Source: Brevundimonas sp. (GTDB lineage: Bacteria > Pseudomonadota > Alphaproteobacteria > Caulobacterales > Caulobacteraceae). From it: a stretch of 64,000 bases of DNA. The notes below the pieces were generated by a model that was given only the letters and a program-made list of their open reading frames with translations, was not told the DNA's origin and did no database searches. A program made the position numbers and the translations under genes. The stretch covers positions 640,167-704,166 of the forward strand of contig NZ_JACVCG010000001.1 in NCBI RefSeq assembly GCF_016742135.1. The letters run 5' to 3'. Positions 16,458-25,778 of the stretch are shown here, piece by piece. Every line of letters begins with the position of its first letter. Position 1 is the first letter of the stretch.

Positions 16458-17916
16458 GGGGGCTGCTTAAGCGCACCGGCGGTCCGGCGTCCAGCGCGGC
16501 AGCCCCGGTTTCGGGCGGAAGGTCGGGCTCCGGATCCGGGCGGTGGCGCGTCTTGTCCCAGGCGAAGGGCTCGGTCACCAGCCGCCAGGCGGCATGGACG
16601 AAGGCGAGGCTGAGTAGCGACCAGTAGGCCGGGGCCTGGACGACATCGATCAGGCTGTAGGGAATTCCCGCCCGCCTGGCACCGATGAAGGCCGAAACCC
16701 AGGCCATGCCCGCCCCCAGCATCAGGACCCCCAGCGCCGGTATGGGCGTCGAGGGCGTCAGACCCGCGACCGCAGCCACAAGAACCGAGGCCGCGACCCA
16801 GGCGACCGAGGGGGCATGCACTGCGGCCGAGGCCAGCGACACGCCCACGGTCATCACCAGCGCCAGAAGCCCGCGCAGTCCCAGCGACAGGGGCCGGCGC
16901 GTATGCACGCCCCAGGTCTGCATGAACCCTTTCATCCACCTGGTTCTTTGAGGCAGCCAGGCGTCGAGGCCACCGGGCGGGGTCTCCCACGTCGGACGCG
17001 TCAGGACACCCAGCCGATAACCCGCTCGCCACAGGCGAAAGCCCAGATCGGCATCCTCGGTGACGTTCCAGGCATCCCAGCCACCCACGCGCTTCAGGAT
17101 GTCGACGCGGAAGTGGTTGCTGGTCCCGCCGAGAGGAAAGGGAAGGCCCAGCCGTGTCATGCCGGGCAGGACCACCTCGAACAGGGCGGCATATTCGACG
17201 GCAAACTGGCGATCCAGAAAGGGTGAGGCCTCCGGGCTGCGGGTGCGCCGCCGAATGCGCAGCGGGGCCTGAAGACAGGCCAGGCGACCCGTCGCATCCC
17301 GGGCAAAGCAGGCGGCCGCTTCCCGCAGCTGCAGGGGATCGGGATCGTCCTCGGCGTCGTAGACGGTGATCAGGCGACCGGTGGCCCGGGCCAGGGCATG
17401 GTTGAGGGCCCGCGGCTTGGTGCGTGGTTCGCCCGGCGGAACAATCAGGATCGACAGCCAGTCAGGACGGTCGGCCGCATAGGCGGCCTCGATGGTCTCG
17501 TGGTCATGCGCCTCAAGGGCCAGAAACCCCTCGAGCCGGTCGGCAGGATAGTCGAGGGCCGCCAGATTCTCGACCAGCTGCGGCAGGACCTCGGCCTCGT
17601 CGTGCAGGGCGGCAACCACAGTGTAGCGGGGCAGGGGTGCAGTGCTGACTTGCGGCACACGACGTCGTCCGGAGGCGAGGATCAGGGCCAGTCGCCAGAG
17701 AGCGCAGGCGAGGAAGATCGCGGGGACCGCGAAGGACAGGATCGCGTGAAGTCCGGCCGGATCGCGCCAGACCCAGCCAACCAGTCCAGCCCCAACGGCG
17801 ATCACGGAGAAGCCTTGCCCCCATGTCAGCGACCGTCGGCTCGCGCTGAGTGCAGGCGGCGGGCCAGACGCCTCTGCCACGCGGCTTCCCCGCTCGTCTC
17901 TTGCTGACGCGTCCAT
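16429..17916 (-). CDS. Membrane glycosyltransferase, family 2
   Basis: A 495-residue polytopic GT-A glycosyltransferase of family 2. Two hydrophobic segments (about residues 34-51 and 58-84) precede the catalytic domain. It contains the DxD-like VYDAEDDPDP, the acceptor-loop TEDADLGFRLW and QRTRWMKGF, which is the QxxRW motif of processive enzymes such as cellulose and hyaluronan synthases. Several transmembrane segments follow. It therefore probably makes an exported polysaccharide or glycolipid from a nucleotide sugar; the sugar is unknown. No synthase partner genes (BcsB or export proteins) are adjacent. It is divergent from the TetR gene. Confidence 0.88.
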   Translation of the reverse strand: MDASARDERGSRVAEASGPPPALSASRRSLTWGQGFSVIAVGAGLVGWVWRDPAGLHAILSFAVPAIFLACALWRLALILASGRRRVPQVSTAPLPRYTVVAALHDEAEVLPQLVENLAALDYPADRLEGFLALEAHDHETIEAAYAADRPDWLSILIVPPGEPRTKPRALNHALARATGRLITVYDAEDDPDPLQLREAAACFARDATGRLACLQAPLRIRRRTRSPEASPFLDRQFAVEYAALFEVVLPGMTRLGLPFPLGGTSNHFRVDILKRVGGWDAWNVTEDADLGFRLWRAGYRLGVLTRPTWETPPGGLDAWLPQRTRWMKGFMQTWGVHTRRPLSLGLRGLLALVMTVGVSLASAAVHAPSVAWVAASVLVAAVAGLTPSTPIPALGVLMLGAGMAWVSAFIGARRAGIPYSLIDVVQAPAYWSLLSLAFVHAAWRLVTEPFAWDKTRHRPDPEPDLPPETGAAALDAGPPVRLSSPHGLETVPTP

Positions 17917-18043
17917 GTCCCCTCCCGATCAACGGGTTAGCCATGATGAGCACGCGGGACAAGCCGGAGCCTCCGACCGACCGCCAACTGGCGCCCGGCG
18001 ACAAGAGTCAGTATGGCTGGCCGCAACCGCATGGAGGACAGGC

Positions 18044-18670
18044 TTGCCTGCGACAGCCCCCCGTTCCAGATCCCGGCGCAAACCCAAGGGCGAGGGTCAT
18101 TTCCGGCGCGAGGAAATTCTGGCCGCCGCCGAGGGCATCTTTGTCGATCACGGCTATGAGGGCGCGACGATCCGCAAGATCGCCGACGCGGTTGGCCTGT
18201 CGTCGACCGCCCTTTATATGCATTTCCCCGACAAGGCGGCGATCCTGCACGAGATCTGCAAGGAGGCGTTCCAGGCCCTGACGCGGGCCCAGGCCGTGAT
18301 CATGGAGGCTGACCTGCCGCCGGAACAGCGCCTGCGACGCCTGATCGAATCCTATATCGCCTTCGGGTTCGACAATCCGAATGCCTATCGCCTGATCTAT
18401 CTGACGCGCCCGCAAGAGGCCGAGGGTGCAAAGTCGGCGGCCCAGGAAGTCGGCATCGGCCTGTTCCGGGCGTTCGAGACGGTCGTCCGGGAGGTCGACG
18501 CCGCCGGGCATCTGAAGGTCCCCCCGCGTACAGCGGCCCAGGTAATCTGGGCCGGAGGGCACGGCGTTGTGTCCCTGCTGATCACCAAGCCCTATTTCGA
18601 CTGGGTGGAGCGGGACCAACTGGTCAAGGCCACGCTCGACGCCGTGTTCGACGGCCTGATTCGGGCGTGA
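18044..18670 (+). CDS. TetR-family transcriptional regulator
   Basis: A TetR/AcrR repressor of about 208 residues. I place the start at TTG 18044 because GGAGG (18033-18037) lies 6 bases upstream and the product then has family length; the frame is open to 17915 but the extra 43 residues do not look like TetR. The helix-turn-helix is TIRKIADAVGLSSTALYMHF, followed by PDKAAIL. The C-terminal ligand domain has FDNPNAYRLIYL and IWAGGHGVVSLLI, a WHG-like layout. Its stop overlaps the start of the ABC binding protein (GTGA), so the regulator is first gene of the transport operon. The ligand is unknown. Confidence 0.88.
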   Translation: MPATAPRSRSRRKPKGEGHFRREEILAAAEGIFVDHGYEGATIRKIADAVGLSSTALYMHFPDKAAILHEICKEAFQALTRAQAVIMEADLPPEQRLRRLIESYIAFGFDNPNAYRLIYLTRPQEAEGAKSAAQEVGIGLFRAFETVVREVDAAGHLKVPPRTAAQVIWAGGHGVVSLLITKPYFDWVERDQLVKATLDAVFDGLIRA

Positions 18671-19491
18671 CCCGGTCGGCCCTGCCGGTCATCGTCACCC
18701 TCCTGCTGCTGGCGGGGTGCGGGTCCGCTTACAGCGAATCCGGGGGCGAGAGCCTGCGGGTTCTGTCGCTGGATCAGTGCGCGGACCAGTATGTGATGGC
18801 GATGGGCGAAGGGCATGAGTTGGCCCTGTCGCCGCGCGCGGACGACCCGGACTCGTGGCTTCGCGCCGAGGCCACCGGGCACAGGATGCTGCGCCCGACG
18901 CTGGAGTCGGTGGTCGCCTGGGCCCCCGATGTCGTCGTGCGCTACTGGGGTGGGGATGCCCGGTTGCTGGCCCAGCTGGAGCGTCAGGGGGTGAGGGTCG
19001 TGACCCTCGCCGACGCCGCCGACTTCGCCTCGGTCGAGCGGAGCATCCTCGATGTGGCGCAGGCTCTGGATCGTCGCACCGCGGGGCAAGCCCTGATCGA
19101 CAGGATGCGCGCGACTCTCGACGACGGCGCATCGTCGGAAAGGGCACATCCGGTTGCCGCCCTGTATCTGACGGCCGGGGGCTTCACCAGTGGCTCCGGT
19201 ACCCTGATCGACGCCAGCCTGACGGCTGCGGGGCTTGAGAACGCCGCCGGGCATCCCGGATTCGGCGCGGTGCGGGTGGAGCGGCTGGCCATGGACCCAC
19301 CCGACCGGTTTGCCCTCGGCTTCTACGACCAGACGCGCGCTGACCGGCGCGGTCCGGGGCGGCATCCGCTGGTAAAGCGTCTTGTCGAGGAACGGCCGAA
19401 TGTCCGGCTGCCGGCCGGCATGCTGACCTGTCCCGCCTGGTTCATGACCGAGGCCGTGCCCATCTTGGCCGACCTGCGGGACGCACAATGA
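18667..19491 (+). CDS. ABC importer substrate-binding lipoprotein (BtuF-like)
   Basis: A 274-residue periplasmic binding protein of the cobalamin/Fe3+-siderophore class. The signal peptide ends in the lipobox LAGC (Cys18), so it is a lipoprotein. VLSLDQCADQYVMAMG is the typical first strand of BtuF-like proteins in alphaproteobacteria. The later blocks WAPDVVVRYWGGDARLLAQL and the long central helix (residues about 115-145) fit the two-lobe fold. The GTG start overlaps the TetR stop (GTGA). With the permease and ATPase that follow, the import system is complete. Substrate could be cobalamin or an iron chelate; I see no cobalamin riboswitch upstream. Confidence 0.87.
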   Translation: MTRSALPVIVTLLLLAGCGSAYSESGGESLRVLSLDQCADQYVMAMGEGHELALSPRADDPDSWLRAEATGHRMLRPTLESVVAWAPDVVVRYWGGDARLLAQLERQGVRVVTLADAADFASVERSILDVAQALDRRTAGQALIDRMRATLDDGASSERAHPVAALYLTAGGFTSGSGTLIDASLTAAGLENAAGHPGFGAVRVERLAMDPPDRFALGFYDQTRADRRGPGRHPLVKRLVEERPNVRLPAGMLTCPAWFMTEAVPILADLRDAQ

Positions 19492-20474
19492 CGGTGGCGC
19501 GGATCAATCTGATGCTTGCATTGGCACTCGCGCTCGCCCTGATCGCGGCGCTGACGCTCGGCGAGGTCGGACTGAGCGGGGCGCAGTATGGGCTGGCGTT
19601 CAGAGACCCCGGGTCGGGGCCGGGACTGATCCTGTGGCAGGTGCGGGCGCCGCGCGCCGTCTGTGCGGTGTTTGTGGGCGCGGCGCTGGGTCTGTCGGGC
19701 GCGCTGATGCAGGGGCTGCTCCGCAATCCTCTGGCCGAGCCGGGCGTGCTGGGCGTGTCGGCCACCGCCAGTCTGGGAGGCGCGCTGGTGCTCGTCGCGG
19801 GGGCGGGCATGGTCACCGGCGCGGTCGAACTGGCCGCCCTGGCCGGAGCCGGCATCGGGGCGGCGGCGCTGGTTGCCTTTGCGGCGCGTATCCGGGCCCC
19901 GGAGGCCCTGATCCTGTTCGGGGTGGCCCTGTCCAGCTTTGCCGGGGCGGCGACCGCCCTGATCTTCAACCTGTCGCCTTCGCCAATTGCGACGGCGGAG
20001 GTCATGGCGTGGCTGCTGGGCTCGGTGCAGAACCGGGGCTGGGGGGATGTGTTGTGGGTCTCCGCCGCGCTGGTGCCCGCCGCCGCCCTTGCCGTGCTGA
20101 GCGCGCCCGGGCTGAAGGCCCTGTCTCTGGGCGATGAGACGGCGCGGACGCTGGGCCTGCCGCTGGACCGGCTGAGAGTGCTGGCGCTGATCGCCGCCAG
20201 TCTGGCCGCAGGCGCCGCTGTCGCGACGGCCGGTGTGATCGGCTTTGTCGGTCTGGTGGCCCCGCACCTGGTGCGGGCGTCGGTCCGGGCAGATCCGGGA
20301 CGCGTATTGATGCCCTCGGCGCTGGCCGGGGGACTGATCCTGGTTATTGCGGACCTGATGACGCGTATCACCCCCACGGATCAGGAGCTGAAGCTGGGGG
20401 TGTTCACGGCTCTGGTCGGCGCGCCGCTGTTTGCCCTGATCGCGTGGCGCGCCGCCCGCGCGTGGAGAGTCTGA
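19488..20474 (+). CDS. FecCD-family ABC importer permease (BtuC-like)
   Basis: A 328-residue polytopic permease of the BtuC/FecCD family with about ten hydrophobic segments. Diagnostic blocks are LWQVRAPRAVCAVFVGAALG, the Gly-rich GALMQGLLRNPLAEPGVLG, and the ATPase-coupling region around GFVGLVAPHLVR. Start ATG 19488 overlaps the binding-protein stop (ATGA). It ends 2 bases before the ATPase gene start. It would form a homodimer in the inner membrane and pass the ligand from the binding lipoprotein. Substrate class is as for its partner: vitamin B12 or iron-siderophore. Confidence 0.92.
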   Translation: MTVARINLMLALALALALIAALTLGEVGLSGAQYGLAFRDPGSGPGLILWQVRAPRAVCAVFVGAALGLSGALMQGLLRNPLAEPGVLGVSATASLGGALVLVAGAGMVTGAVELAALAGAGIGAAALVAFAARIRAPEALILFGVALSSFAGAATALIFNLSPSPIATAEVMAWLLGSVQNRGWGDVLWVSAALVPAAALAVLSAPGLKALSLGDETARTLGLPLDRLRVLALIAASLAAGAAVATAGVIGFVGLVAPHLVRASVRADPGRVLMPSALAGGLILVIADLMTRITPTDQELKLGVFTALVGAPLFALIAWRAARAWRV

Positions 20475-20476
20475 GT

Positions 20477-21238
20477 ATGGCCTCCACACCCCGGCTGAAG
20501 ATCGAGGGCCTGAGCCTGTCGCGCGGCAAGCGGACCGTCGTGCACGACGTCAGCCTGTCGGTGATGCCGGGCGAGCTGGTCGCATTGGTCGGGCCGAATG
20601 GAGCCGGCAAGACCAGCCTGATGCAGGCCGTGTGCGGCCTGATGAAGCCGGAAAGCGGGCGCATTGCGATCGATGGAAAGGCTCTCACCACCCTCGGCCC
20701 CCGCGAACGGGCAAAGGCACTGGCCTATCTGCCGCAGGATGGGACAGTCGCATGGAACCTGCCGGTGATCGAGGTGGTGGCGCTGGGGGCTGTGTTCCTT
20801 GAGCCCGATGGGGCGAGGGGCCGCGCGATGGCCGCGCTGGAGGAGGTCGAGGCCGGGGCGCTGGCGGACCGCGGCGTTGCCGAGCTGTCCGGGGGCGAGC
20901 GGGCGAGGGTGCTGCTGGCCCGTGTGCTGGCGTCAGACGCGGGCCTGCTTCTGGCGGACGAACCCGTTGCTGGTCTCGACCCGGAAGGTCAGCTGCTGGT
21001 GCTGGAGCGGCTGAAGGCGCGGGCTGGAGCAGGCCAGACGGTGGTGGCCAGCCTGCACGACCTGTCGCTGGCGGCGCGGTTTGCCGACCGGGTGATCGTC
21101 ATGGATCGGGGCGAGGTCCGCGCCGACGGGGCCCCCGCGGTGGCATTGGATGCCGCCATACTGGCCGAGGTGTTCGGACTGGCCGGACGCTGGCTGGACG
21201 GAACCGGGGCCCCGGTGCTTGCGCTGAGCCGCCTCTAG
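20477..21238 (+). CDS. ABC importer ATPase (BtuD/FepC-like)
   Basis: A 253-residue ATP-binding subunit. Start ATG 20477 has GGAG 9 bases upstream; the longer frame overlaps the permease and lacks similarity. Walker A is GPNGAGKT (39-46), the Q-loop is AYLPQDG, the signature is LSGGERARV, Walker B is LLLADEP and the H-loop is VVASLHDLSLAARF. The D-loop reads VAGLDPEGQ. These are typical of the FepC/BtuD family. Its last four bases overlap the convergent lytic transglycosylase gene, both stops lying in one CTAG. Confidence 0.92.
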   Translation: MASTPRLKIEGLSLSRGKRTVVHDVSLSVMPGELVALVGPNGAGKTSLMQAVCGLMKPESGRIAIDGKALTTLGPRERAKALAYLPQDGTVAWNLPVIEVVALGAVFLEPDGARGRAMAALEEVEAGALADRGVAELSGGERARVLLARVLASDAGLLLADEPVAGLDPEGQLLVLERLKARAGAGQTVVASLHDLSLAARFADRVIVMDRGEVRADGAPAVALDAAILAEVFGLAGRWLDGTGAPVLALSRL

Positions 21239-23310
21239 TTCGCGAGAGACAGATAGGGCGTCGGGCCTGATCCGCCGCGCGCCAGATCCTGTGACAGGGT
21301 CAGCTCGGCTGTGCCATCGCCGAGTCGCGCCTTGTAAATCTGCATATTCTCCATGACCCGCATCATATAGTTGCGCGTCTCGGTGAAGGGCGTGCACTCG
21401 ATGAAATCCACCGGGTCAACGATGCCGCCGCGCGGGTCGCCACAGCGGGCGATCCACTGGGGCGGCCGGGCCGGGCCGGCGTTGTAGCCGACAGCCGCCA
21501 GGATCATCGACCCGCCATTGGCGACCATCAACTCGCCGAGATGATAGCTGCCCAGCGTCATATTGTAGTCCGGGTCCCAGAGGCGTTCGGCCGAATAGGG
21601 CATACCCAGGCGGCGGGCGACGCCGGAGGCCGTGGACGGCAGGAACTGCATCATGCCGCGGGCGTCGGCGGTGGACACCGCCCGGGGATCAAAGCTCGAC
21701 TCCTGACGGGTGATGGCCAGGGTGAAGGCCAGGGGAGCGGCACCCGCAACCTCGGGCGGGATGCGGATCGGATACTGGCGACCGGGCATGAGCCAGCCGC
21801 GCTGGCTGGCAGCGCGTCCGACCATCATCGAGCCGAACCGGTCGCCGAAACCGAGCACCATATCCATCAGCTGGGCGACGTCGGCGGCCGTCGGCAGGGT
21901 GTCGTCGAGATGATAGGCAAAGGCGCGGAGCAGCCCCGCTTCGCCGGCTTCCCCCGCCATGCGGGTCGCCTGAACGACCTCATTCCGTTCAAAGGCCGCG
22001 CGGGCCTCGGGCGTGATCTCGGGATCGGCGGGCAGGATGATGCGCGTCTGACCCGCCTTTTCAGCCGCCAGCTGGCCATAGAAGGACTGGATGTGCACGG
22101 CACCGGCGGCATAATGGCTTTGCGCCGTCGCCGTGTCGCCCATGGCCTCGGTCGCGCGTCCTAGCCAGTAGAGCGCCCGCCCCTGGGTGATCGGAGTGCC
22201 GGACATCTGCCGCAGGGACTCGAAATGGCGCGCGGCCCGGGCGGGGTCGTTCAGTTTCACCAGGGCGACCCAGCCTGCGAAGAATTCCGCATCGACCATG
22301 CGCTCGCCGCCGGGGAAGCCATGGCCCGCCATGGAGTCATAGGCCGCCTGCCAGTTCCGGACCTCCAGCGCGTCGAGGAAGTAGTTGCGACGCTCGCTCC
22401 AGAGGGTGTTCTGGCCGTCGGAGTGGGTCGGGGCTGCGGGCAAGCCCGCCAGCAGGGCGAAGCCTTCTCCCCGTCGCCCCTGGGAACGCAGGATGCGGAC
22501 CCGCTCCAGCACGACGGCGGGGTGACCCGCCTGGGCCGGGGTCAGACCGGCGACGATGGCATCGGGCGCATAGGCAGTGCGCAGGGCGAGAACCGCCTGG
22601 GCGATGGTGCGCTGTTCGGCCCCGACCCGGTCGATCATGGCGCGGGTGGCGGGCCCATGGGGTCCCAGCAACAGCATGTTCAGCCGCGCCTCGTCATCGG
22701 CCGGCGCGATCCAGTTCGGCCAGATCGACAGGATGCGGGTCTGATTGGCCGCGTCGAAGGACTGGTTCCGCCACCAGTCGCGAATGATGGGGCGCGCCTC
22801 ATCGCCCCGGCCCATGGCCTCGAGCGCCAGCGCCAGACCGATGGCGCCGTCAACGGTCAGGGGCGGGCGGCCGTCGAAGAAGGCAATGACGTCAGCGGGA
22901 CTGGCCGCGCTGCGGGTAATCGCGCGCTCCCCCGCCATGATGCGGCTTGCAGCGCGGGGCCAGTCGGCGAAGGTCACGCGGGCGCGGGCCAGTTCCTCGA
23001 AGCTCATCAGGTCCGCCGAGGTGTCGACGAGGGCCCACTCCACCATCTTGCGGGCCGTGGCGTTTCCGATCCCGGCCGCCAGGCTGCGGGCACGGTCGAT
23101 GTCCCGGGCGCGGGCTGCTGTGAGTGCCTGATTGAGCAGGCGGGCTTCGGCCTCGCTGAGCAGGCGGACGGTCGCGCCATAAGGCACTTCCTGGGTCCGG
23201 GTGGCGGACTTGGAGGCGGGTAGCCAGGTCACCGATGACAGGTTGGAAACCAGCACCTCGGGCGCGGGGGCGCTGAGGGCCAGGATCGTGGCCAGGATCG
23301 ATGTCAGCAT
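21235..23310 (-). CDS. Soluble lytic murein transglycosylase
   Basis: A 691-residue periplasmic enzyme that cleaves peptidoglycan to 1,6-anhydromuropeptides. ATG 23310 has AGGA 7 bases upstream and starts a signal peptide ([16 protein letters not shown]); ATG 23331 lacks a ribosome binding site. The N-terminal two thirds are helical repeats as in the Slt70 ring. The catalytic SLT domain near the C-terminus has the acid Glu in [14 protein letters not shown], then [10 protein letters not shown] and AVGYNAGP. Its role could be wall turnover or insertion of envelope machines. It is divergent from dapA and convergent with the ABC ATPase gene. Confidence 0.93.
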   Translation of the reverse strand: MLTSILATILALSAPAPEVLVSNLSSVTWLPASKSATRTQEVPYGATVRLLSEAEARLLNQALTAARARDIDRARSLAAGIGNATARKMVEWALVDTSADLMSFEELARARVTFADWPRAASRIMAGERAITRSAASPADVIAFFDGRPPLTVDGAIGLALALEAMGRGDEARPIIRDWWRNQSFDAANQTRILSIWPNWIAPADDEARLNMLLLGPHGPATRAMIDRVGAEQRTIAQAVLALRTAYAPDAIVAGLTPAQAGHPAVVLERVRILRSQGRRGEGFALLAGLPAAPTHSDGQNTLWSERRNYFLDALEVRNWQAAYDSMAGHGFPGGERMVDAEFFAGWVALVKLNDPARAARHFESLRQMSGTPITQGRALYWLGRATEAMGDTATAQSHYAAGAVHIQSFYGQLAAEKAGQTRIILPADPEITPEARAAFERNEVVQATRMAGEAGEAGLLRAFAYHLDDTLPTAADVAQLMDMVLGFGDRFGSMMVGRAASQRGWLMPGRQYPIRIPPEVAGAAPLAFTLAITRQESSFDPRAVSTADARGMMQFLPSTASGVARRLGMPYSAERLWDPDYNMTLGSYHLGELMVANGGSMILAAVGYNAGPARPPQWIARCGDPRGGIVDPVDFIECTPFTETRNYMMRVMENMQIYKARLGDGTAELTLSQDLARGGSGPTPYLSLAN

Positions 23311-23416
23311 GGTTTGTCCTAACCCCATCATCTCGGTTGCGGCGGCTCAAGGCGCCCCTTACGTTCGAAACCTTTCCGCAGACTCGCTAAAGCCCACGCG
23401 AAGGACCATCGTTCCC

Positions 23417-24301
23417 ATGACCGGCCCGACTTTCAAGGGCGTGATCACCGCCTTGATCACACCTCTTCGTGACGGAAAGGTGGACGATACCGCCTTGACC
23501 GCCCTGGTGGAACGCCAGATCGCGGCCGGAGTCCACGGCCTCGTGCCCATGGGAACCACCGGCGAGAGCGCGACCCTGACGGCGGAAGAGCACGCACATG
23601 TGATCGAGGCCGTGGTCGCGACCGTGGCGGGCCGTGTGCGCGTGATCGCGGGGGCGGGTTCGTCCTCGACTGCGGCCGCCATCGACAAGGTTCGCCACGC
23701 CAAGACCGTCGGCGCGGACGGGGCTCTGGTGGTGACTCCCTATTACAACCGGCCCTCGCAGGAAGGCCTGGCCCTGCATTTCGAGGCCATAGCCGAGGCC
23801 GTGCAACTGCCGGTGCTACTTTACAACGTGCCTGGCCGGACCGGCGTGGATATGTCGAACGAGACGGTGGCGCGGCTGGCCAGACACCCGAACATCGTCG
23901 GCATCAAGGATGCCACGGCGGACCTGGCCCGGGCCAGCTGGATGCGGACCCATGTCGACGGCCGCTTTGATCTCATCTCAGGCGATGACCCCAGCTTCCT
24001 CGGCTATCTGGCCCATGGGGGGCACGGGGTGATTTCGGTGACGTCGAATGTCGCGCCCGAGGCCATGGTGGCGCTTTATGACGCGGTCCAGGCCGGCGAT
24101 CTGGAAAGCGCCCGCCTGTGGCAGGATCGGCTGATCGACCTGCACAAGGCGCTGTTCCTCGATAATTCACCGGCGCCGACAAAATACGCCCTGTCGCAAC
24201 TGGGTCTGTGCAGCGAAGAGGTACGGCTGCCGCTGGCGCCCACGGCCGATGCGGTCAGGCCGGCCATCGACCGCGCCATGAAGGCGGCAGGCGTTCAGTG
24301 A
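23417..24301 (+). CDS. dapA: 4-hydroxy-tetrahydrodipicolinate synthase
   Basis: First committed enzyme of the diaminopimelate/lysine pathway, condensing pyruvate with aspartate semialdehyde. It has 294 residues from ATG 23417; AGGA lies 11 bases upstream. The pyruvate-binding GTTGES is at 46-51, the catalytic Tyr136 is in YNVPGRTG, and the Schiff-base Lys164 is in GIKDA. The late block [15 protein letters not shown] is typical of DapA. Its stop overlaps the smpB start by one base, so the pair is coupled. It provides meso-diaminopimelate for the peptidoglycan handled by the divergent transglycosylase. Confidence 0.96.
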   Translation: MTGPTFKGVITALITPLRDGKVDDTALTALVERQIAAGVHGLVPMGTTGESATLTAEEHAHVIEAVVATVAGRVRVIAGAGSSSTAAAIDKVRHAKTVGADGALVVTPYYNRPSQEGLALHFEAIAEAVQLPVLLYNVPGRTGVDMSNETVARLARHPNIVGIKDATADLARASWMRTHVDGRFDLISGDDPSFLGYLAHGGHGVISVTSNVAPEAMVALYDAVQAGDLESARLWQDRLIDLHKALFLDNSPAPTKYALSQLGLCSEEVRLPLAPTADAVRPAIDRAMKAAGVQ

Positions 24302-24804
24302 TGGCGCAAGCACCCACCCAGAGGCGTCCTCAGTCAGACAAAAAGAAATATGCGCCGAAGGTGATCGCGGAGAACCGACGCGCGCGCTTTGACTATTTTC
24401 TGGATGCACCGGTCGAGGCCGGGATTGCCCTGGTCGGGACCGAGATCAAGGCGTTACGGGCCGGGCGGGCCAACATCGCCGAAAGCTATGCCGCCATCGA
24501 GGGGCGCGAGATCGTGCTCGTGAACGCCGATATCCCGCCCTATGCCCAGGCCAACCGGTTCAACCATGAGCCGCGACGTCCGCGAAAGCTGCTGCTGCAC
24601 CGGCGACAGATCGACCGGATGATCGGTGCCGTTCAGAAGGAGGGGCAGACGCTGATCCCTCTCAAGCTTTATCTGAACGAGTCGGGCAAGGCGAAGGTCG
24701 AGCTGGCACTGGCCAAGGGCAAGAAGCTGCACGACAAACGCGAGACCTCCGCCAAACGCGACTGGCAGCGCGACAAGGCCCGCCTCCTGCGCGACAAAGG
24801 CTGA
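24301..24804 (+). CDS. smpB: SsrA-binding protein SmpB
   Basis: Partner of tmRNA in trans-translation; it binds tmRNA and places it on stalled ribosomes. The 167-residue product has the SmpB core [20 protein letters not shown], then [19 protein letters not shown], the [13 protein letters not shown] block and the conserved basic C-terminal tail [19 protein letters not shown]. Start ATG 24301 overlaps the dapA stop (TGATG). The N-terminus is slightly longer than usual, with Gln- and Lys-rich residues. The dapA-smpB order is common in alphaproteobacteria. Confidence 0.97.
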   Translation: MAQAPTQRRPQSDKKKYAPKVIAENRRARFDYFLDAPVEAGIALVGTEIKALRAGRANIAESYAAIEGREIVLVNADIPPYAQANRFNHEPRRPRKLLLHRRQIDRMIGAVQKEGQTLIPLKLYLNESGKAKVELALAKGKKLHDKRETSAKRDWQRDKARLLRDKG

Positions 24805-24814
24805 CGCCGGCCCC

Positions 24815-25003
24815 TTAGCCGAGGGGCTGGGCTTCGATCACATCGACCAGTTGGGTCTGGCCCATCTGATCATAGATGCCGAGCGAGGGCCCTTGAGCCC
24901 GTTCCCAGGCGAAACCCGCCGCCGACAGGGCGACCGCCGCCACAACCGCCCAGAGGGCAGTCTTACGCTCGGCAGGGGTGAAGAAGTGGGTGTTCGTACG
25001 CAT
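24815..25003 (-). CDS. Small single-pass membrane protein
   Basis: A 62-residue protein I do not recognise. The start is supported by a near-perfect ribosome binding site (AGGAGG, 5 bases before ATG 25003). A polar N-terminus (TNTHFFTPAERKTA) precedes one hydrophobic helix (LWAVVAAVALSAAGFAW) and an acid- and Gln-rich C-terminal tail (YDQMGQTQLVDVIEAQ). Topology is probably N-in with the tail outside. It is convergent with smpB (10 bases between stops) and lies downstream of udg, separated by 127 bases holding a short hairpin (TTCGCC/GGCGAA, 25104-25120). Confidence 0.65.
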   Translation of the reverse strand: MRTNTHFFTPAERKTALWAVVAAVALSAAGFAWERAQGPSLGIYDQMGQTQLVDVIEAQPLG

Positions 25004-25130
25004 GACAGCCTCCTGTGGGCCGAAACGCGGGCTCTCGCGGAGATGTTCCCGCGAAGATCAGTCTACACCCGTGAAGGGAAAAGCCTGTGTCCGGGCCGCC
25101 ACATTCGCCTGTAAGGCGAACAATGTTCGA

Positions 25131-25778
25131 TCACATTTGGATGAGCGCGCGGGCCCGTTCGAAGATCTCTCGGAACATCAGCGGGGTCAGGCGCCCGGTG
25201 TTCGTGTTGAGGCGGGAGCAGTGATAGCTGTTGAGCAGGACATAGGGGCCGATCCGGGCCTCGGACCCGTGCCCTGCAGCCATGGCCGAGGCGGGTTTGC
25301 CCAGCGCCTTCAGCACATTGCGGCGCGAGACGTCGCCCAGCGTGACGATCACCCTGAGGCGAGGCAGGGCGTCAAGCCGGGCCGTCAGGAAGGGACGGCA
25401 GGTGGCTTCCTCGACCGGCAGGGGCTTGTTGCCGGGCGGCGCGCAGCGCACCGCATTGGTGATCATACAGTCGATCAGCCGCAGCCCGTCGTCAGGCCGG
25501 GCGTCATAGGTGCCTTGCGCAAAGCCTGTGTCGATCAGCGTCTGGTACAGCAGCCAGCCGGCGTGATCGCCCGTGAAGGGGCGACCCGTGCGATTGGCGC
25601 CGGTGCGACCGGGTGCCAGGCCCGCTACCAGAAGGCGGGCCTCGGGATCGCCGAAGGACGGCGCGGCCCCGTTGAACCAGTCGGGTTCACGCCGTGCGTT
25701 GTCGGCACGATAGGCCACCAGCCGGGGGCACAGTGGACAGTCGGCGGGCGGCTCGGCGACCGGGGCAGGCGGTGTCAT
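25131..25778 (-). CDS. Uracil-DNA glycosylase, family 5-like
   Basis: A 215-residue uracil-DNA glycosylase of the iron-sulphur type (family 4/5). Cys14 and Cys17 (CPLC) plus two later cysteines are the probable [4Fe-4S] ligands. The active-site region is GLAPGRTGANRTGRPF, and the helix-end motif appears as NSYHCSR. Absence of the strong acidic residue typical of family 4 in the first motif points to family 5. Start ATG 25778 overlaps the stop of the NYN gene (ATGA), so they are co-translated. The longer upstream frame is an overlap artefact. Confidence 0.88.
   Translation of the reverse strand: MTPPAPVAEPPADCPLCPRLVAYRADNARREPDWFNGAAPSFGDPEARLLVAGLAPGRTGANRTGRPFTGDHAGWLLYQTLIDTGFAQGTYDARPDDGLRLIDCMITNAVRCAPPGNKPLPVEEATCRPFLTARLDALPRLRVIVTLGDVSRRNVLKALGKPASAMAAGHGSEARIGPYVLLNSYHCSRLNTNTGRLTPLMFREIFERARALIQM

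Noticed and set aside
17915..18043. Longer TetR protein starting at ATG 17915
   Set aside because: The added 43 residues are low-complexity and unlike any TetR N-terminus; a much better ribosome binding site lies before TTG 18044, and the longer frame would abut the divergent glycosyltransferase start.
17917..18666. A cobalamin riboswitch upstream of the BtuF-like importer
   Set aside because: The binding-protein gene overlaps the TetR gene, so there is no room for an aptamer directly before it, and I could not recognise a B12-box-like sequence in the gap before the TetR gene.
25115..25130. GAACAATGTTCGATC near udg as a LexA box
   Set aside because: The alphaproteobacterial GAAC-N7-GAAC box has one mismatch (GATC), the GAAC-GTTC spacing does not fit the Bacillus form, and the site lies downstream of udg rather than in front of it.
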